Origin: Aequoribacter sp049615385
Lineage (GTDB): Bacteria; Pseudomonadota; Gammaproteobacteria; Pseudomonadales; Halieaceae
Assembly (NCBI RefSeq): GCF_049615385.1
Contig: NZ_JBMZFL010000007.1
DNA: 64,000 bases
Direction: 5' to 3' (one strand)
This document shows positions 35,620-43,995 of the stretch, in pieces (position 1 is the stretch's first letter; each line of letters opens with the position of its first letter). The translations under genes and the position numbers were made by a program. The notes under the pieces were generated by a model, which was not told the DNA's origin, did no database searches, and saw only the letters and a program-made list of their open reading frames with translations.

Positions 35620-36417
35620 ATGCATTGGTTTACTCGCAATGAATTTTTGTTCCAGTTGGCCTCTCTTTTGATAGCCGTCATTCTTGTGCACGGGGTCTAC
35701 GTGGGTTTGGTCAGGCCTAATGCCGATGCCCACTTAGCGGCACAAGCCGCGCTGCAGGCCGCCAGCGGCGACTTCACACCCACACGTAGTCTGTATGTCG
35801 TCATCCGAGATTATGAGCAGGAAGCGTGCTTTATTTTGTTGTTGTGGGCCCTAGCGATCATGGGGTTCAAACTGAAACGTAATCTTGCGGAGCGCGCTCT
35901 GACCCAGAAAGGTTTGATTGCGATCCCAGAAGGCACCAGTGTATTGCCCAGTGACGCTCGCGCCTACAGCCGCCCCTTGGAGGCCCTACCCGAAGAGCAA
36001 CAAGATTATTTGGTCGCCAGGACCCTAGCCGCGGCGTTACAACGCTACGCAACAACCGCCAGCATTCCCGCTGTTGCAGACACCGTGCGCGAGCAATGTG
36101 AAACGGAGGCGGACCGCTTAGACTCAGAGTTATCGATGGTTCGTTACATTGCTTGGGCGATTCCCTCAATCGGCTTTATTGGCACTGTGCGCGGCATCGG
36201 TGATGCTTTGGGACAAGCTTACAAAGCCGTCGAAGGTGACATCTCTGGCGTAACAGTGAGTCTTGGTGTGGCATTTAACAGTACCTTTGTCGCCCTCGTA
36301 TTGAGCATTGTTATTATGTTCTGTTTGCATCAGTTACAGCACTCGCAAGAACGTTTGGTACTCGAGTGTCAGCGTTACACCGATAAAAACCTGCTTCGAT
36401 TTCTGGTAACACCCTAG
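35620..36417 (+). CDS. MotA/TolQ/ExbB-type proton-channel protein
   Basis: A 265-residue inner-membrane protein. Helices are predicted at about 11-30, 70-86, 170-190 and 212-238. The family core is in the last two helices and their link: YIAWAIPSIGFIGTVRGIG, then GVTVSLGVAFNSTFVALVLSIVIMF, which correspond to the LGLLGTV and TaLGLxVAI parts of TolQ/ExbB. A large cytoplasmic region (about 88-165) separates helices 2 and 3, as in the family. By homology it forms the pentameric A-subunit of an ion-driven motor. The operon lacks a canonical ExbD/TolR/MotB gene, and the two VWA proteins are the likely partners. AGGA precedes the ATG. Confidence 0.85.
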   Translation: MHWFTRNEFLFQLASLLIAVILVHGVYVGLVRPNADAHLAAQAALQAASGDFTPTRSLYVVIRDYEQEACFILLLWALAIMGFKLKRNLAERALTQKGLIAIPEGTSVLPSDARAYSRPLEALPEEQQDYLVARTLAAALQRYATTASIPAVADTVREQCETEADRLDSELSMVRYIAWAIPSIGFIGTVRGIGDALGQAYKAVEGDISGVTVSLGVAFNSTFVALVLSIVIMFCLHQLQHSQERLVLECQRYTDKNLLRFLVTP

Positions 36418-36419
36418 CT

Positions 36420-37643
36420 ATGACTTTACACCTACTCGACATCAACGATTGCAAACTAGGCTTTGGTACGAGCCAACAGCAAGACTTTCACCCGGGAATT
36501 GCCTACTGGGACGGCAACAACTACATCTTTGGCGAGCCCGCGAGGCCAAAACTCAAGCGCTGCCCGACCGATATGCTACACCGCTACTGGATGCAACCCG
36601 CGCTAGAACCTTTGACACCACCCTTGGGGAACGCACGCCACAACGCCGACCTAGTTCACGCGCAAGTCGACCAGATTACTCAAGGCCATGTCGCCGAGAC
36701 TTTGATTGCTGTACCGGGTCACTACAGCGACGAACAACTCAGTTTGATATTGGGCATTTTGCAAGCGACGAAACTCGAACCTGTGCGCCTGATTCACCGA
36801 AGCATTGGCATTAGCTACTCCCAAGCAAAAGCGCCAAGAGTTTTACATCTCGAACTCCAACTACACCAATTGGCAGCTACTGAGCTGCATATCGTTGACC
36901 GCGAACTGACGGTAAAACGTACAACGACAGTCGCTGGACAGGGTTTATTTGCGTTGCGCGACCGTTTGCTACAGGTCATTAATTCCGTGTTTATCGATCA
37001 AGCTCGATTTGACGCATTACGCTCGGGCAAAGACGAGCAAGACCTCGCAGATCAAATCGACAAATTGCTAGCGGCAAACCCTACTTTCGAGGCCGAGTAT
37101 TATTTTCACTGCCAAGGGCATACCGTCGCTTTAGATCACGAACAGCTTCGCCCTGCCTACCAGCCGATTATTGACGCCATTACTCGTTTTGGCCCGGCCC
37201 AGGCGCAATGTCTCATTGAAGACCACAACTTTAAGGTGAGTCACTTTTGCCCAACCGCTTGGACAACCGAAACGGTGGATTCACGTACTTTATTTGACCA
37301 GCTTACGGCGTGGGTTGAACTCACGCCAAACAACGATGCATTTACCCTAATCGACACACTGCCCTGTGAGCCTCAAGAAGCACAAGCTCAGGTTACACCT
37401 TCAGGTAGCGTTCAGACCCTGCCTTTTGGCTTATCGAACTATAAAGCCATACCTCTAAAACAGTGGCTAAAACATCAAGCCCCCAGCGCCTCCTTGGATG
37501 GATGGGCCCTGACACTCAGCAGCAATGCACCTGAGTTAATTACGGTCAACGGCCGCTTAGTGAGCCGCCAACAAAAACTCACACCGGGTGACACCATCAA
37601 TATTAATGGGTCGGTCATGACGCTGATCGAGATCGGCGGGTAG
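36420..37643 (+). CDS. Degenerate Hsp70-like protein with FHA-like C-terminus
   Basis: A 407-residue cytoplasmic protein. The N-terminal 310 residues follow the actin/Hsp70 fold: LLDINDCKLGFGT stands where Hsp70 has the first phosphate loop, AVPGHYSDEQLSLILGILQATKLEPVRLIHRSIGISYSQ matches the TVPAYF to NEPTAAA region, and VLHLELQLHQLAATELHIVD replaces DLGGGTFDVS. The glycines of the second phosphate loop are lost, so ATP hydrolysis is doubtful. The last 80 residues end like an FHA domain (LITVNGRLVSRQQKLTPGDTININGSVMTLIEI). It may read phosphothreonine signals or act as the cytoplasmic hub of the motor. It starts two bases after the channel gene stop. Confidence 0.72.
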   Translation: MTLHLLDINDCKLGFGTSQQQDFHPGIAYWDGNNYIFGEPARPKLKRCPTDMLHRYWMQPALEPLTPPLGNARHNADLVHAQVDQITQGHVAETLIAVPGHYSDEQLSLILGILQATKLEPVRLIHRSIGISYSQAKAPRVLHLELQLHQLAATELHIVDRELTVKRTTTVAGQGLFALRDRLLQVINSVFIDQARFDALRSGKDEQDLADQIDKLLAANPTFEAEYYFHCQGHTVALDHEQLRPAYQPIIDAITRFGPAQAQCLIEDHNFKVSHFCPTAWTTETVDSRTLFDQLTAWVELTPNNDAFTLIDTLPCEPQEAQAQVTPSGSVQTLPFGLSNYKAIPLKQWLKHQAPSASLDGWALTLSSNAPELITVNGRLVSRQQKLTPGDTININGSVMTLIEIGG

Positions 37644-37646
37644 GCA

Positions 37647-38738
37647 ATGGCCAGGGCAAGGCGCCGCTTTACCACCTTTAACCTAAGCTTCTTAGATATT
37701 ATGTCGTGCGGCTTTGGCGCAGTTGTCCTGGTGTTTTTAATTATTGATCATGCCATCGAGCGAGAGGCAGATGCGATTAATGCGGATCTGCTATCCGAAG
37801 TTAGCCTGTTAGAGGAAGATATCCGCGAAGGGCAAGCGGGCCTGGTCAAACTCAAAAATACGCTCGACACGGTGAGCTTAGACGTGGTTACCGCCGAGGG
37901 TCGCGCTGATCGAATTCGCAAGGAAATAGATGAAATCAACGCTCTGTTAGCAGCCCTTGATGAGGATGGCGCCAGCAAGGAGTCAATCATCGATACCCTC
38001 AAAGGCGAGTTGAGCCAACTAGAATCAGAGGTTGAGCGACTGCGTGCCACGGCAGAGAAGAACGCGGGCAAAAGTGCTCGTGACTACGTTGGCGATGGAA
38101 ATCGCCAGTATTTAACGGGTATGAATTTGGGTGGACGACGAATTCTGATTCTGCTCGATGCTTCTGCCAGCATGCTAGACCATCGCATCGTCAACATTAT
38201 CCGCTTACGCAACATGTCAGAACAAGTGCAAGCGCAAGCGCCCAAATGGCGTCGCGCAACCAATACAGTGCGCTGGCTGACCGCTCAGTTACCACCATCC
38301 TCTCAATACCAAGTGGTGTACTTTAATACCGAGGCAAAGGCCGCCCTCCCTGAAACCGAGGGCCAATGGCTTGATGTCTCAAACCGCAGTCAATTGGAAG
38401 CGGTCGGTGACGCGGTGACAAAACTCTTACCCAGCGGGGGCAGTAGCTTACACGCCGCCTTTGACGCCATGGATAAACTACCCCTGCGCCCTGATAATAT
38501 TTTTATTATTACCGACGGCCTGCCCACGCAAGGCGACAAAAAACCCAAGGCGACCACCATCTCTGGAGCCAACCGAGAAAAACTGTTTCGCGAGGCCGTC
38601 AAGAAGCTACCCAAGGGTGTGCCCATAAACACCATTTTGGCACCCATGGAGGGTGACCCAATGGCCGCAGCTTACTACTGGCAGTTGGCCTTAGGCACTC
38701 AGGGGTCTTTTATCAGCCCATCAAAGGATTGGCCGTAA
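37647..38738 (+). CDS. Membrane-anchored VWA protein, ExbD/MotB-like anchor (first copy)
   Basis: A 363-residue protein. A short basic cytoplasmic N-terminus leads to a single helix at about 13-33 with the motif NLSFLDIMSCGFGAVVLVFLII. A coiled-coil stalk (about 40-140, rich in Glu/Leu heptads) follows, then a VWA domain from about 165 to the end. The metal-ion site is intact: DASAS in LILLDASASML, SGGSSLHAAF and FIITDGLPT. The Asp preceding the hydrophobic helix is placed like the proton-binding Asp of ExbD (PLIDVMLVLL). A periplasmic or surface-facing adhesion or sensing domain driven by the motor is inferred. The next start overlaps the stop (TAATG). Confidence 0.85.
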   Translation: MARARRRFTTFNLSFLDIMSCGFGAVVLVFLIIDHAIEREADAINADLLSEVSLLEEDIREGQAGLVKLKNTLDTVSLDVVTAEGRADRIRKEIDEINALLAALDEDGASKESIIDTLKGELSQLESEVERLRATAEKNAGKSARDYVGDGNRQYLTGMNLGGRRILILLDASASMLDHRIVNIIRLRNMSEQVQAQAPKWRRATNTVRWLTAQLPPSSQYQVVYFNTEAKAALPETEGQWLDVSNRSQLEAVGDAVTKLLPSGGSSLHAAFDAMDKLPLRPDNIFIITDGLPTQGDKKPKATTISGANREKLFREAVKKLPKGVPINTILAPMEGDPMAAAYYWQLALGTQGSFISPSKDWP

Positions 38739-39736
38739 TGAGACGACAACGCCGCGAGGCAGAAGGATTTTCTTTATCGTTTTTGGATGTGATCTGCTGC
38801 GGTTTTGGCGCTGTGATTTTGTTGCTGATGATCACCAAAACCGTACAGCCCCAAATTCTTGAGCAAAGTACAGTCAATCTAGAGGGACGTATTGCCGCCC
38901 TACAAAAACAGCTGTTTGAATTGCGTGGTGAAACCGCAATATTCAATCGTGATTTAAACGCCAAGCAAGAACAATTGTCAGATTATAAAGAACGCATCGC
39001 TCGCTTATCCGGTCAACTCGCTGCCTTGCGCAGTCGATTCGAGGAAGAGCAGGTTGCTAGTACAGGTGACAGCATCATCGTTGAGCAACTCGCCGAAGCC
39101 AAACAACGCCTCACCGAGGAGATGCAGCGCCTGTTGGGTTTACAGTATCAAGCCAAGAATAATTTAATTGCTGGCATACCGGTCGACAGCGAATATATCA
39201 TTTTTGTGATCGATACCTCGGGCTCGATGTTCTCTTACGCTTGGCCGAGGATGCTGCAAGAAATGGAGGCTACGTTAAGCATCTACCCCGAAGTAAAGGG
39301 CATTCAAGTCATGAATGACATGGGCAACTACTTATTTTCTCGATACCGAGGCGAATGGATTCCCGATACCCCAGGGCGGCGGAAAATCATCCTAGATAAC
39401 CTGCGTACTTGGAATCCATTTAGTAACTCAAGTCCGGTAGAGGGGATAACACAAGCTATTCGGGGCTTTTATGATCCACAAAAAAAGATTAGCGTATACG
39501 TTTTAGGTGATGAGTTTTCTGGGGACTCAATCGCCTCGGTAGTTGATACCGTAGACACGATCAATGCCGAGGCAGCGGATGGCTCGCGTAAGGTTCGCAT
39601 TCACGCCATCGGCTTCCCTGTACAATTCTCGCCAGATGCATACACTAACGTAACGGGTATACGGTTTGCCACGCTCATGCGTGAACTGACCTACCGAAAC
39701 GGAGGCACATTTGTTGGGCTCAACGACTATCGATAA
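38738..39736 (+). CDS. Membrane-anchored VWA protein, ExbD/MotB-like anchor (second copy)
   Basis: A 332-residue paralogue of the upstream protein with the same plan: basic N-terminus, FSLSFLDVICCGFGAVILLLMI at residues 11-32, a coiled-coil stalk of about 100 residues (LEGRIAALQKQLFELRG), and a VWA domain from about 155. The metal site is intact: DTSGS in FVIDTSGSMF, and YVLGDEFSG. The two VWA domains are clearly diverged from each other, so they may form a heterodimer. A TTG nine bases upstream is in frame, but the ATG in TAATG is the natural start. Confidence 0.85.
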   Translation: MRRQRREAEGFSLSFLDVICCGFGAVILLLMITKTVQPQILEQSTVNLEGRIAALQKQLFELRGETAIFNRDLNAKQEQLSDYKERIARLSGQLAALRSRFEEEQVASTGDSIIVEQLAEAKQRLTEEMQRLLGLQYQAKNNLIAGIPVDSEYIIFVIDTSGSMFSYAWPRMLQEMEATLSIYPEVKGIQVMNDMGNYLFSRYRGEWIPDTPGRRKIILDNLRTWNPFSNSSPVEGITQAIRGFYDPQKKISVYVLGDEFSGDSIASVVDTVDTINAEAADGSRKVRIHAIGFPVQFSPDAYTNVTGIRFATLMRELTYRNGGTFVGLNDYR

Positions 39737-40385
39737 GCATGATTCATCGCGTAGAGCAACAGCTCTAGCGTTATGCTTATTGTTTCTGTCGGCCTGCGGT
39801 GCCAACCAAGTCATTGTCGAGAGCCAGTTCCCAAAACCCGCGCTTGATCCTATCCCGATGACAGTAGGGGTTTACTTCAGCGAAGACTTCAAAACGCACA
39901 CCTTTGTTGATGAACCCGAGGCGGAGACCGAGCGAGGCTGGGTGGTCGAGACCGGCGCTGCGCAAATGAGTCTGTGGCAAACTATTCTAAACGCCATGTT
40001 CGAAAAGGTCGTTTACTTGGAAGAGGCACCATCGACAGAGACACCCAATACCAAGGTCCAATCCGTATTAATACCCACCATCAGCGACTTGCAATATGCA
40101 ATCCCAGCACACACCAATACTAAAGTGTTCGAGCTGTGGCTGAAGTATGACATCGCCTTGACCGATCATACGGGCGACTCACTTGCCGAATGGTCGATGA
40201 CAGCTTACGGCAAGACCCCCGAAGCTTTTATGCAAAGCAATCAAGAGGCCGTCGGTGCAGCAGCCATTGTTGCGCTGCGCGATGCCGGCGCCAATTTTGC
40301 GGTGAATTTCCCCAAAGTACCCGCCGTGAGCGAATGGTTACAGCGAGCTAGAGATGGCACATCTTCACGGGAGGCTGCGCCATGA
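39711..40385 (+). CDS. Uncharacterised lipoprotein of the envelope operon
   Basis: A 224-residue predicted lipoprotein. There is no in-frame ATG. The TTG at 39711 has GGAGG six bases before it and overlaps the VWA gene by 26 bases. The n-region ends in RRATA, followed by LALCLLFLSAC as hydrophobic core and lipobox (Cys near residue 29). The mature part is alpha/beta with YFSEDFKTHTFVDEP and WQTILNAMFEKVVYLEE, a pattern reminiscent of periplasmic LptE-like or TolB-N-like folds. Function unknown. The next gene overlaps by four bases. Confidence 0.75.
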   Translation: MLGSTTIDKHDSSRRATALALCLLFLSACGANQVIVESQFPKPALDPIPMTVGVYFSEDFKTHTFVDEPEAETERGWVVETGAAQMSLWQTILNAMFEKVVYLEEAPSTETPNTKVQSVLIPTISDLQYAIPAHTNTKVFELWLKYDIALTDHTGDSLAEWSMTAYGKTPEAFMQSNQEAVGAAAIVALRDAGANFAVNFPKVPAVSEWLQRARDGTSSREAAP

Positions 40386-41053
40386 ACACCTCCAAAATAA
40401 CTCAAGTCATCTGTCTGACGGCGCTGACATTGTTAGTGCAAGGTTGCGTCACGGCCAAAGTCGATGAAATGACCTATAACCCGCCAGAGGCGGGGGTTGG
40501 TGCATCATCGGTTGTGCTGCTAGGCCGTCGCCATGCCAGCAACTACGACACCGAGCGCGACTTCGTACAATGTGTCAGGAGCCATATTCAAGGTAAAGAC
40601 GACACCATTGAAATTATTGAGGAATCACAATTTTTGGACGCGCTCTACCCCTGGTTTGAGCCCAGAACGGCACCCATGCACCCCGGTGCTATTCGCGAGT
40701 TACTCTCCCAACCCGCCGTCGCCAGCAAAATCCAAGCGCTGGACACGCAGTACATGATCTGGATTGACGGCAACACCGAACGCACCGGCGCCTCTGGCTC
40801 TATGACCTGCGGGGTGGGTCCCACCGGTGCAGGCTGTTTTGGCTTCGGTACTTGGAGCGACGAATCGAACTACGAAGCGGTAATCTGGGATTTTAGCAAT
40901 CAGGCGGAGGTAGGACGCATCAACACCAGCACTAGCGGTCAGTCTTATATGCCCGCTGTCGTAGTACCCATCCCTATCATCGCCCCAGTGCAAGGCACAG
41001 CCTGCGACGGCATTGGCGATCAATTACTGCAATTTTTATCGGCTAAGTACTAA
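40382..41053 (+). CDS. Uncharacterised lipoprotein of the envelope operon
   Basis: A 223-residue predicted lipoprotein with lipobox LVQGC at about residues 18-22 and the start overlapping the previous stop (ATGA). Early on it has SSVVLLGRRHASNYDTERDFVQCVRSHI, and later a paired-cysteine, glycine-rich segment (GSMTCGVGPTGAGCFGFGTW). It ends with a C-terminal proline/valine stretch and QGTACDGIGDQLLQFL. The spaced cysteines suggest disulfides, which fits the periplasm. I do not recognise the family. Confidence 0.72.
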   Translation: MNTSKITQVICLTALTLLVQGCVTAKVDEMTYNPPEAGVGASSVVLLGRRHASNYDTERDFVQCVRSHIQGKDDTIEIIEESQFLDALYPWFEPRTAPMHPGAIRELLSQPAVASKIQALDTQYMIWIDGNTERTGASGSMTCGVGPTGAGCFGFGTWSDESNYEAVIWDFSNQAEVGRINTSTSGQSYMPAVVVPIPIIAPVQGTACDGIGDQLLQFLSAKY

Positions 41054-41057
41054 AACC

Positions 41058-42479
41058 ATGCCTTATTTTGTTGCTTTACTGACGTTAACTGCGGCACTGA
41101 TCATAACGGGCTGTTCAAGCAACCCAGCCACAGGTGGCAGTAGCGTCGTATTTACCAGCGCCAGCAAAGAAAAAGAAATTGGCCAAACAATGTACGAGCA
41201 GTTAAAAGAGCAAGGCGGATTTTACGAGGATTCCGAACTTCAGGCGTATATCAATCGAGTTGGGCAAAAACTGGTCGCTGTGAGTGATATGCCAGACCTA
41301 GATTTTACCTTTACGGTCATCGACAACCCAGCAATCAACGCGTATGCCACGCCAGGAGGCTATGTATACGTCAACCGCGGATTGCTCGCCTATCTCGACA
41401 CCGAAGACGAACTAGCAGGCGTTATGGCGCACGAGATTGGTCACGTTACCGCTCGCCATTCAGCCCGCCAAAAAACCGCACAAACCACCAGTAAAGTTCT
41501 AGCCGTCACGACCTACATCTTGACCGGGAGCGGCGACCTCGCGGGCGCTGCTGATACCTATGGCGCTCAACTTATCTCGGGCTACGGCCGTGAAATGGAA
41601 CTTGAAGCCGACAGTTTAGGGGCAAGATATATGCACAAAGCGGGCTACGATACCGATGCCCTGCTCGCTGTTATTGGCGTCCTCAAAGACCAAGAGCGCT
41701 ACCAGAGAGCCAAAGCCGCTGGCAAGGCAACAGGGTCTTACCATGGACTTTATTCCACCCATCCACGCAACGATAAACGCTTGCAGCAGGTCATCCGCAC
41801 CGCGAGCCAGCTCGATGATGTCCAAAACCGCTCGCTCGAACCACCAGAACCTTTGCGCAAACATTTGCAGGGGCTTGTGTGGGGCGAGAGCATTCAGAGT
41901 AAGCGCGAGGACAACCGTTTTTACCACAACAAACTGGGCTTTACCTTCGCACACCCAGAAGGCTGGAACGTAAGCACCAATGCCGATAAGATTATCGCCA
42001 GCGACGCCTCTAAATCCATGACCTTGACGCTCACGCTTTCGCGCGAACCTACAGATCAGGCGCCGCAGGTATTTTTAGAATCGCAGGTTAGCGGCGCGCT
42101 GTCTGCCAGCAAAGCCTTGGAACAGGCTGGCTTACAGGGCTACACCAGTATCGTGAGCGCCCAAGGCATCAGCAAACGCGTCGCGGTCATTTATTATAAC
42201 GGTCTGGCGTATCGCTTCGAGGGTGAGGCCGAAGATTTTAATAGTGGTGACGCCTTGATTTTGCCGATGATCGAGAGCTTTCGACCGATCCATCCCACCG
42301 AGAAAGCAGTGGGAGACGGTCAATTCATCGAGTTTATCCAGTTCCCCCGCGGAGCTACGTTGGCATCTCTTGCCGAGCAAATAGATATTCCTGATGCGGA
42401 AAATCAGTTGCGTCTAATCAATGGACTTTACCCCAGTGGTGAGCCTCGAGTGGGTGATTGGATTAAAATTATTCGTTAA
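41058..42479 (+). CDS. M48-family metalloprotease lipoprotein with LysM-like end
   Basis: A 473-residue lipoprotein. The ATG at 41058 gives a signal peptide with lipobox ITGC (near residue 17). The M48 domain carries HEIGH in VMAHEIGHVTARHSARQ near residue 118 and the downstream glutamate in MELEADSLGARYMHKAGYD. A C-terminal module near 415-473 (FIQFPRGATLASLAEQIDI to RVGDWIKIIR) looks LysM-like, a peptidoglycan-binding fold. It resembles BepA/YfgC-type envelope proteases. As last member of the operon it could process or check the assembly of the upstream lipoproteins. Confidence 0.88.
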   Translation: MPYFVALLTLTAALIITGCSSNPATGGSSVVFTSASKEKEIGQTMYEQLKEQGGFYEDSELQAYINRVGQKLVAVSDMPDLDFTFTVIDNPAINAYATPGGYVYVNRGLLAYLDTEDELAGVMAHEIGHVTARHSARQKTAQTTSKVLAVTTYILTGSGDLAGAADTYGAQLISGYGREMELEADSLGARYMHKAGYDTDALLAVIGVLKDQERYQRAKAAGKATGSYHGLYSTHPRNDKRLQQVIRTASQLDDVQNRSLEPPEPLRKHLQGLVWGESIQSKREDNRFYHNKLGFTFAHPEGWNVSTNADKIIASDASKSMTLTLTLSREPTDQAPQVFLESQVSGALSASKALEQAGLQGYTSIVSAQGISKRVAVIYYNGLAYRFEGEAEDFNSGDALILPMIESFRPIHPTEKAVGDGQFIEFIQFPRGATLASLAEQIDIPDAENQLRLINGLYPSGEPRVGDWIKIIR

Positions 42480-42515
42480 GCCTCGCACGTTAATAACTAA
42501 AATAACGAGATTACA

Positions 42516-43982
42516 ATGCACCGTATTCGTACCCATTTACTATTGCCCTTGCTGTTGGCGACACTTCCAGCACAAGCCTTAGACCTCGCCATTATTGGCG
42601 GCCGCGTGATTGACCCCGAAACACACGCCGATAAGGTGCTGAATGTGGGTGTTCAAGATGGCCGCATTGTCGCTCTGACAACTGATTCGCTTGAGGCTGA
42701 CCGAGTGATCAATGCACAAGGTCGCGTTGTAGCCCCCGGGTTTATCGATATCCACTCCCACACACCGACCCCTTTTGGTATTCGATTGAACATTTTGGAT
42801 GGCATTACCACTGCGCTTGACACCGAAGCAGGCGCCTACCCCGTCTACGAATACGGCGACGCAATTAAAGATAATGCGCTTGTGAATTTTGGTGCCTCAA
42901 TTGGGCATTTCGCAGCAAGAATTCAAGTCATCGAAGGAAAATATCAACCTTATTTCTTTCACAAAGACACCTTCGCCGGCATGAGCTCTGCAGCTTTTGA
43001 GCAACCCGCTACGGACGAAGAAATCGAGGAAATCCGCCAGCATTTAAACCAAGGGATTGCGCAAGGGGGTTTGGGGATTGGCCTGCTACTCGACTACATG
43101 CGCGATGCCGTTACCGATAAAGAACTGCGCATGATTTTTGAAGTCGCGGCCGATCACGACGTACCGGTATTCACGCATGTGCGGCGCAACCTCCCGGGTG
43201 ATCCCAGCGGTTTAATCGAGATTTTAGGGCTAGCCAAGTCGACTGGCGCTGCGGTGTTTATTTGCCATATTACGCACAATGCCATGGGTTCGGTAGGCGA
43301 TTGGCTCGACACCATTGACCAAGCTCGCGCAGATGGCGTTCGCGTGACCACCGAGACATTAAGTTATCTAGCCGGCGGCACTTCGATTTCTGCCGACGTC
43401 TTTCGTAAACGGGACTGGCAAGCCATTTTTGATATCACCTACGAAGACGTCCAGTGGGTCGCAACCGGTGAATGGCTGACCGAAGAAACCTGGGATTACT
43501 ATGCCAAGCATGAGGCCTCGGGCGCCGTGAATCATCATTACGTAAAAGAACCTTGGCTGCACACGGCGCTTCGCTGGCCCGATATGATGATTTCAACCGA
43601 TGCCTTACCCGCTTTCACGCATGAGCAATTCAGCAACCCTAATATTGCGGGCACTTTCTCGCTGGTTTTAGGTCGCTACGTACGTGAGCAGGGTATTCTT
43701 ACGTTGTCAGATGCGCTCTCGCGTATGAGTCTGAAGCAAGCGCAATGGCTCGAGCCATTTGCGCCGGCCTTCAAACGCAAAGGTCGCATCCAGCTAGGGA
43801 TGGATGCCGACATCGTAATATTCGATGCAGATACCGTAGCGGCCACAGCGGATTACGGCAAACCCTATGACGCACCCACTGGCATTCACTGGGTCATTGT
43901 GAACGGCCAAGTGGCGGTCGTTGATGGAACCATCCAAACGTCTATAGCGGCCGGTAAGCGGCTGACGACTCTCGCAGATTAA
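42516..43982 (+). CDS. Exported amidohydrolase, D-aminoacylase/dihydroorotase-like
   Basis: A 488-residue metal-dependent hydrolase with a signal peptide (HLLLPLLLATLPAQA). It shows the amidohydrolase landmarks: IIGGRVIDPET at the composite beta-domain, the metal-binding GFIDIHSHTP near residue 82, GGLGIGLLLDYM near 185, a later histidine in FICHITHNAMG, ISTDALPAF with the catalytic Asp near 360, and GMDADIVIFD closing the fold. It is closest in pattern to N-acyl-D-amino-acid deacylases. The export suggests action on periplasmic substrates, possibly acylated amino acids or peptides. It lies 36 bases after the protease gene. Confidence 0.85.
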   Translation: MHRIRTHLLLPLLLATLPAQALDLAIIGGRVIDPETHADKVLNVGVQDGRIVALTTDSLEADRVINAQGRVVAPGFIDIHSHTPTPFGIRLNILDGITTALDTEAGAYPVYEYGDAIKDNALVNFGASIGHFAARIQVIEGKYQPYFFHKDTFAGMSSAAFEQPATDEEIEEIRQHLNQGIAQGGLGIGLLLDYMRDAVTDKELRMIFEVAADHDVPVFTHVRRNLPGDPSGLIEILGLAKSTGAAVFICHITHNAMGSVGDWLDTIDQARADGVRVTTETLSYLAGGTSISADVFRKRDWQAIFDITYEDVQWVATGEWLTEETWDYYAKHEASGAVNHHYVKEPWLHTALRWPDMMISTDALPAFTHEQFSNPNIAGTFSLVLGRYVREQGILTLSDALSRMSLKQAQWLEPFAPAFKRKGRIQLGMDADIVIFDADTVAATADYGKPYDAPTGIHWVIVNGQVAVVDGTIQTSIAAGKRLTTLAD

Positions 43983-43995
43983 GAGACGCAATCGC

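Noticed and set aside
28296..42479. Reading the operon as a Zorya anti-phage system or a Tol-Pal locus
   Set aside because: There is a MotA/TolQ homologue, but no OmpA-like ZorB, no ZorC/ZorD helicase, and no TolR/TolA/TolB/Pal. The VWA, PEGA and Hsp70-like genes do not fit either.
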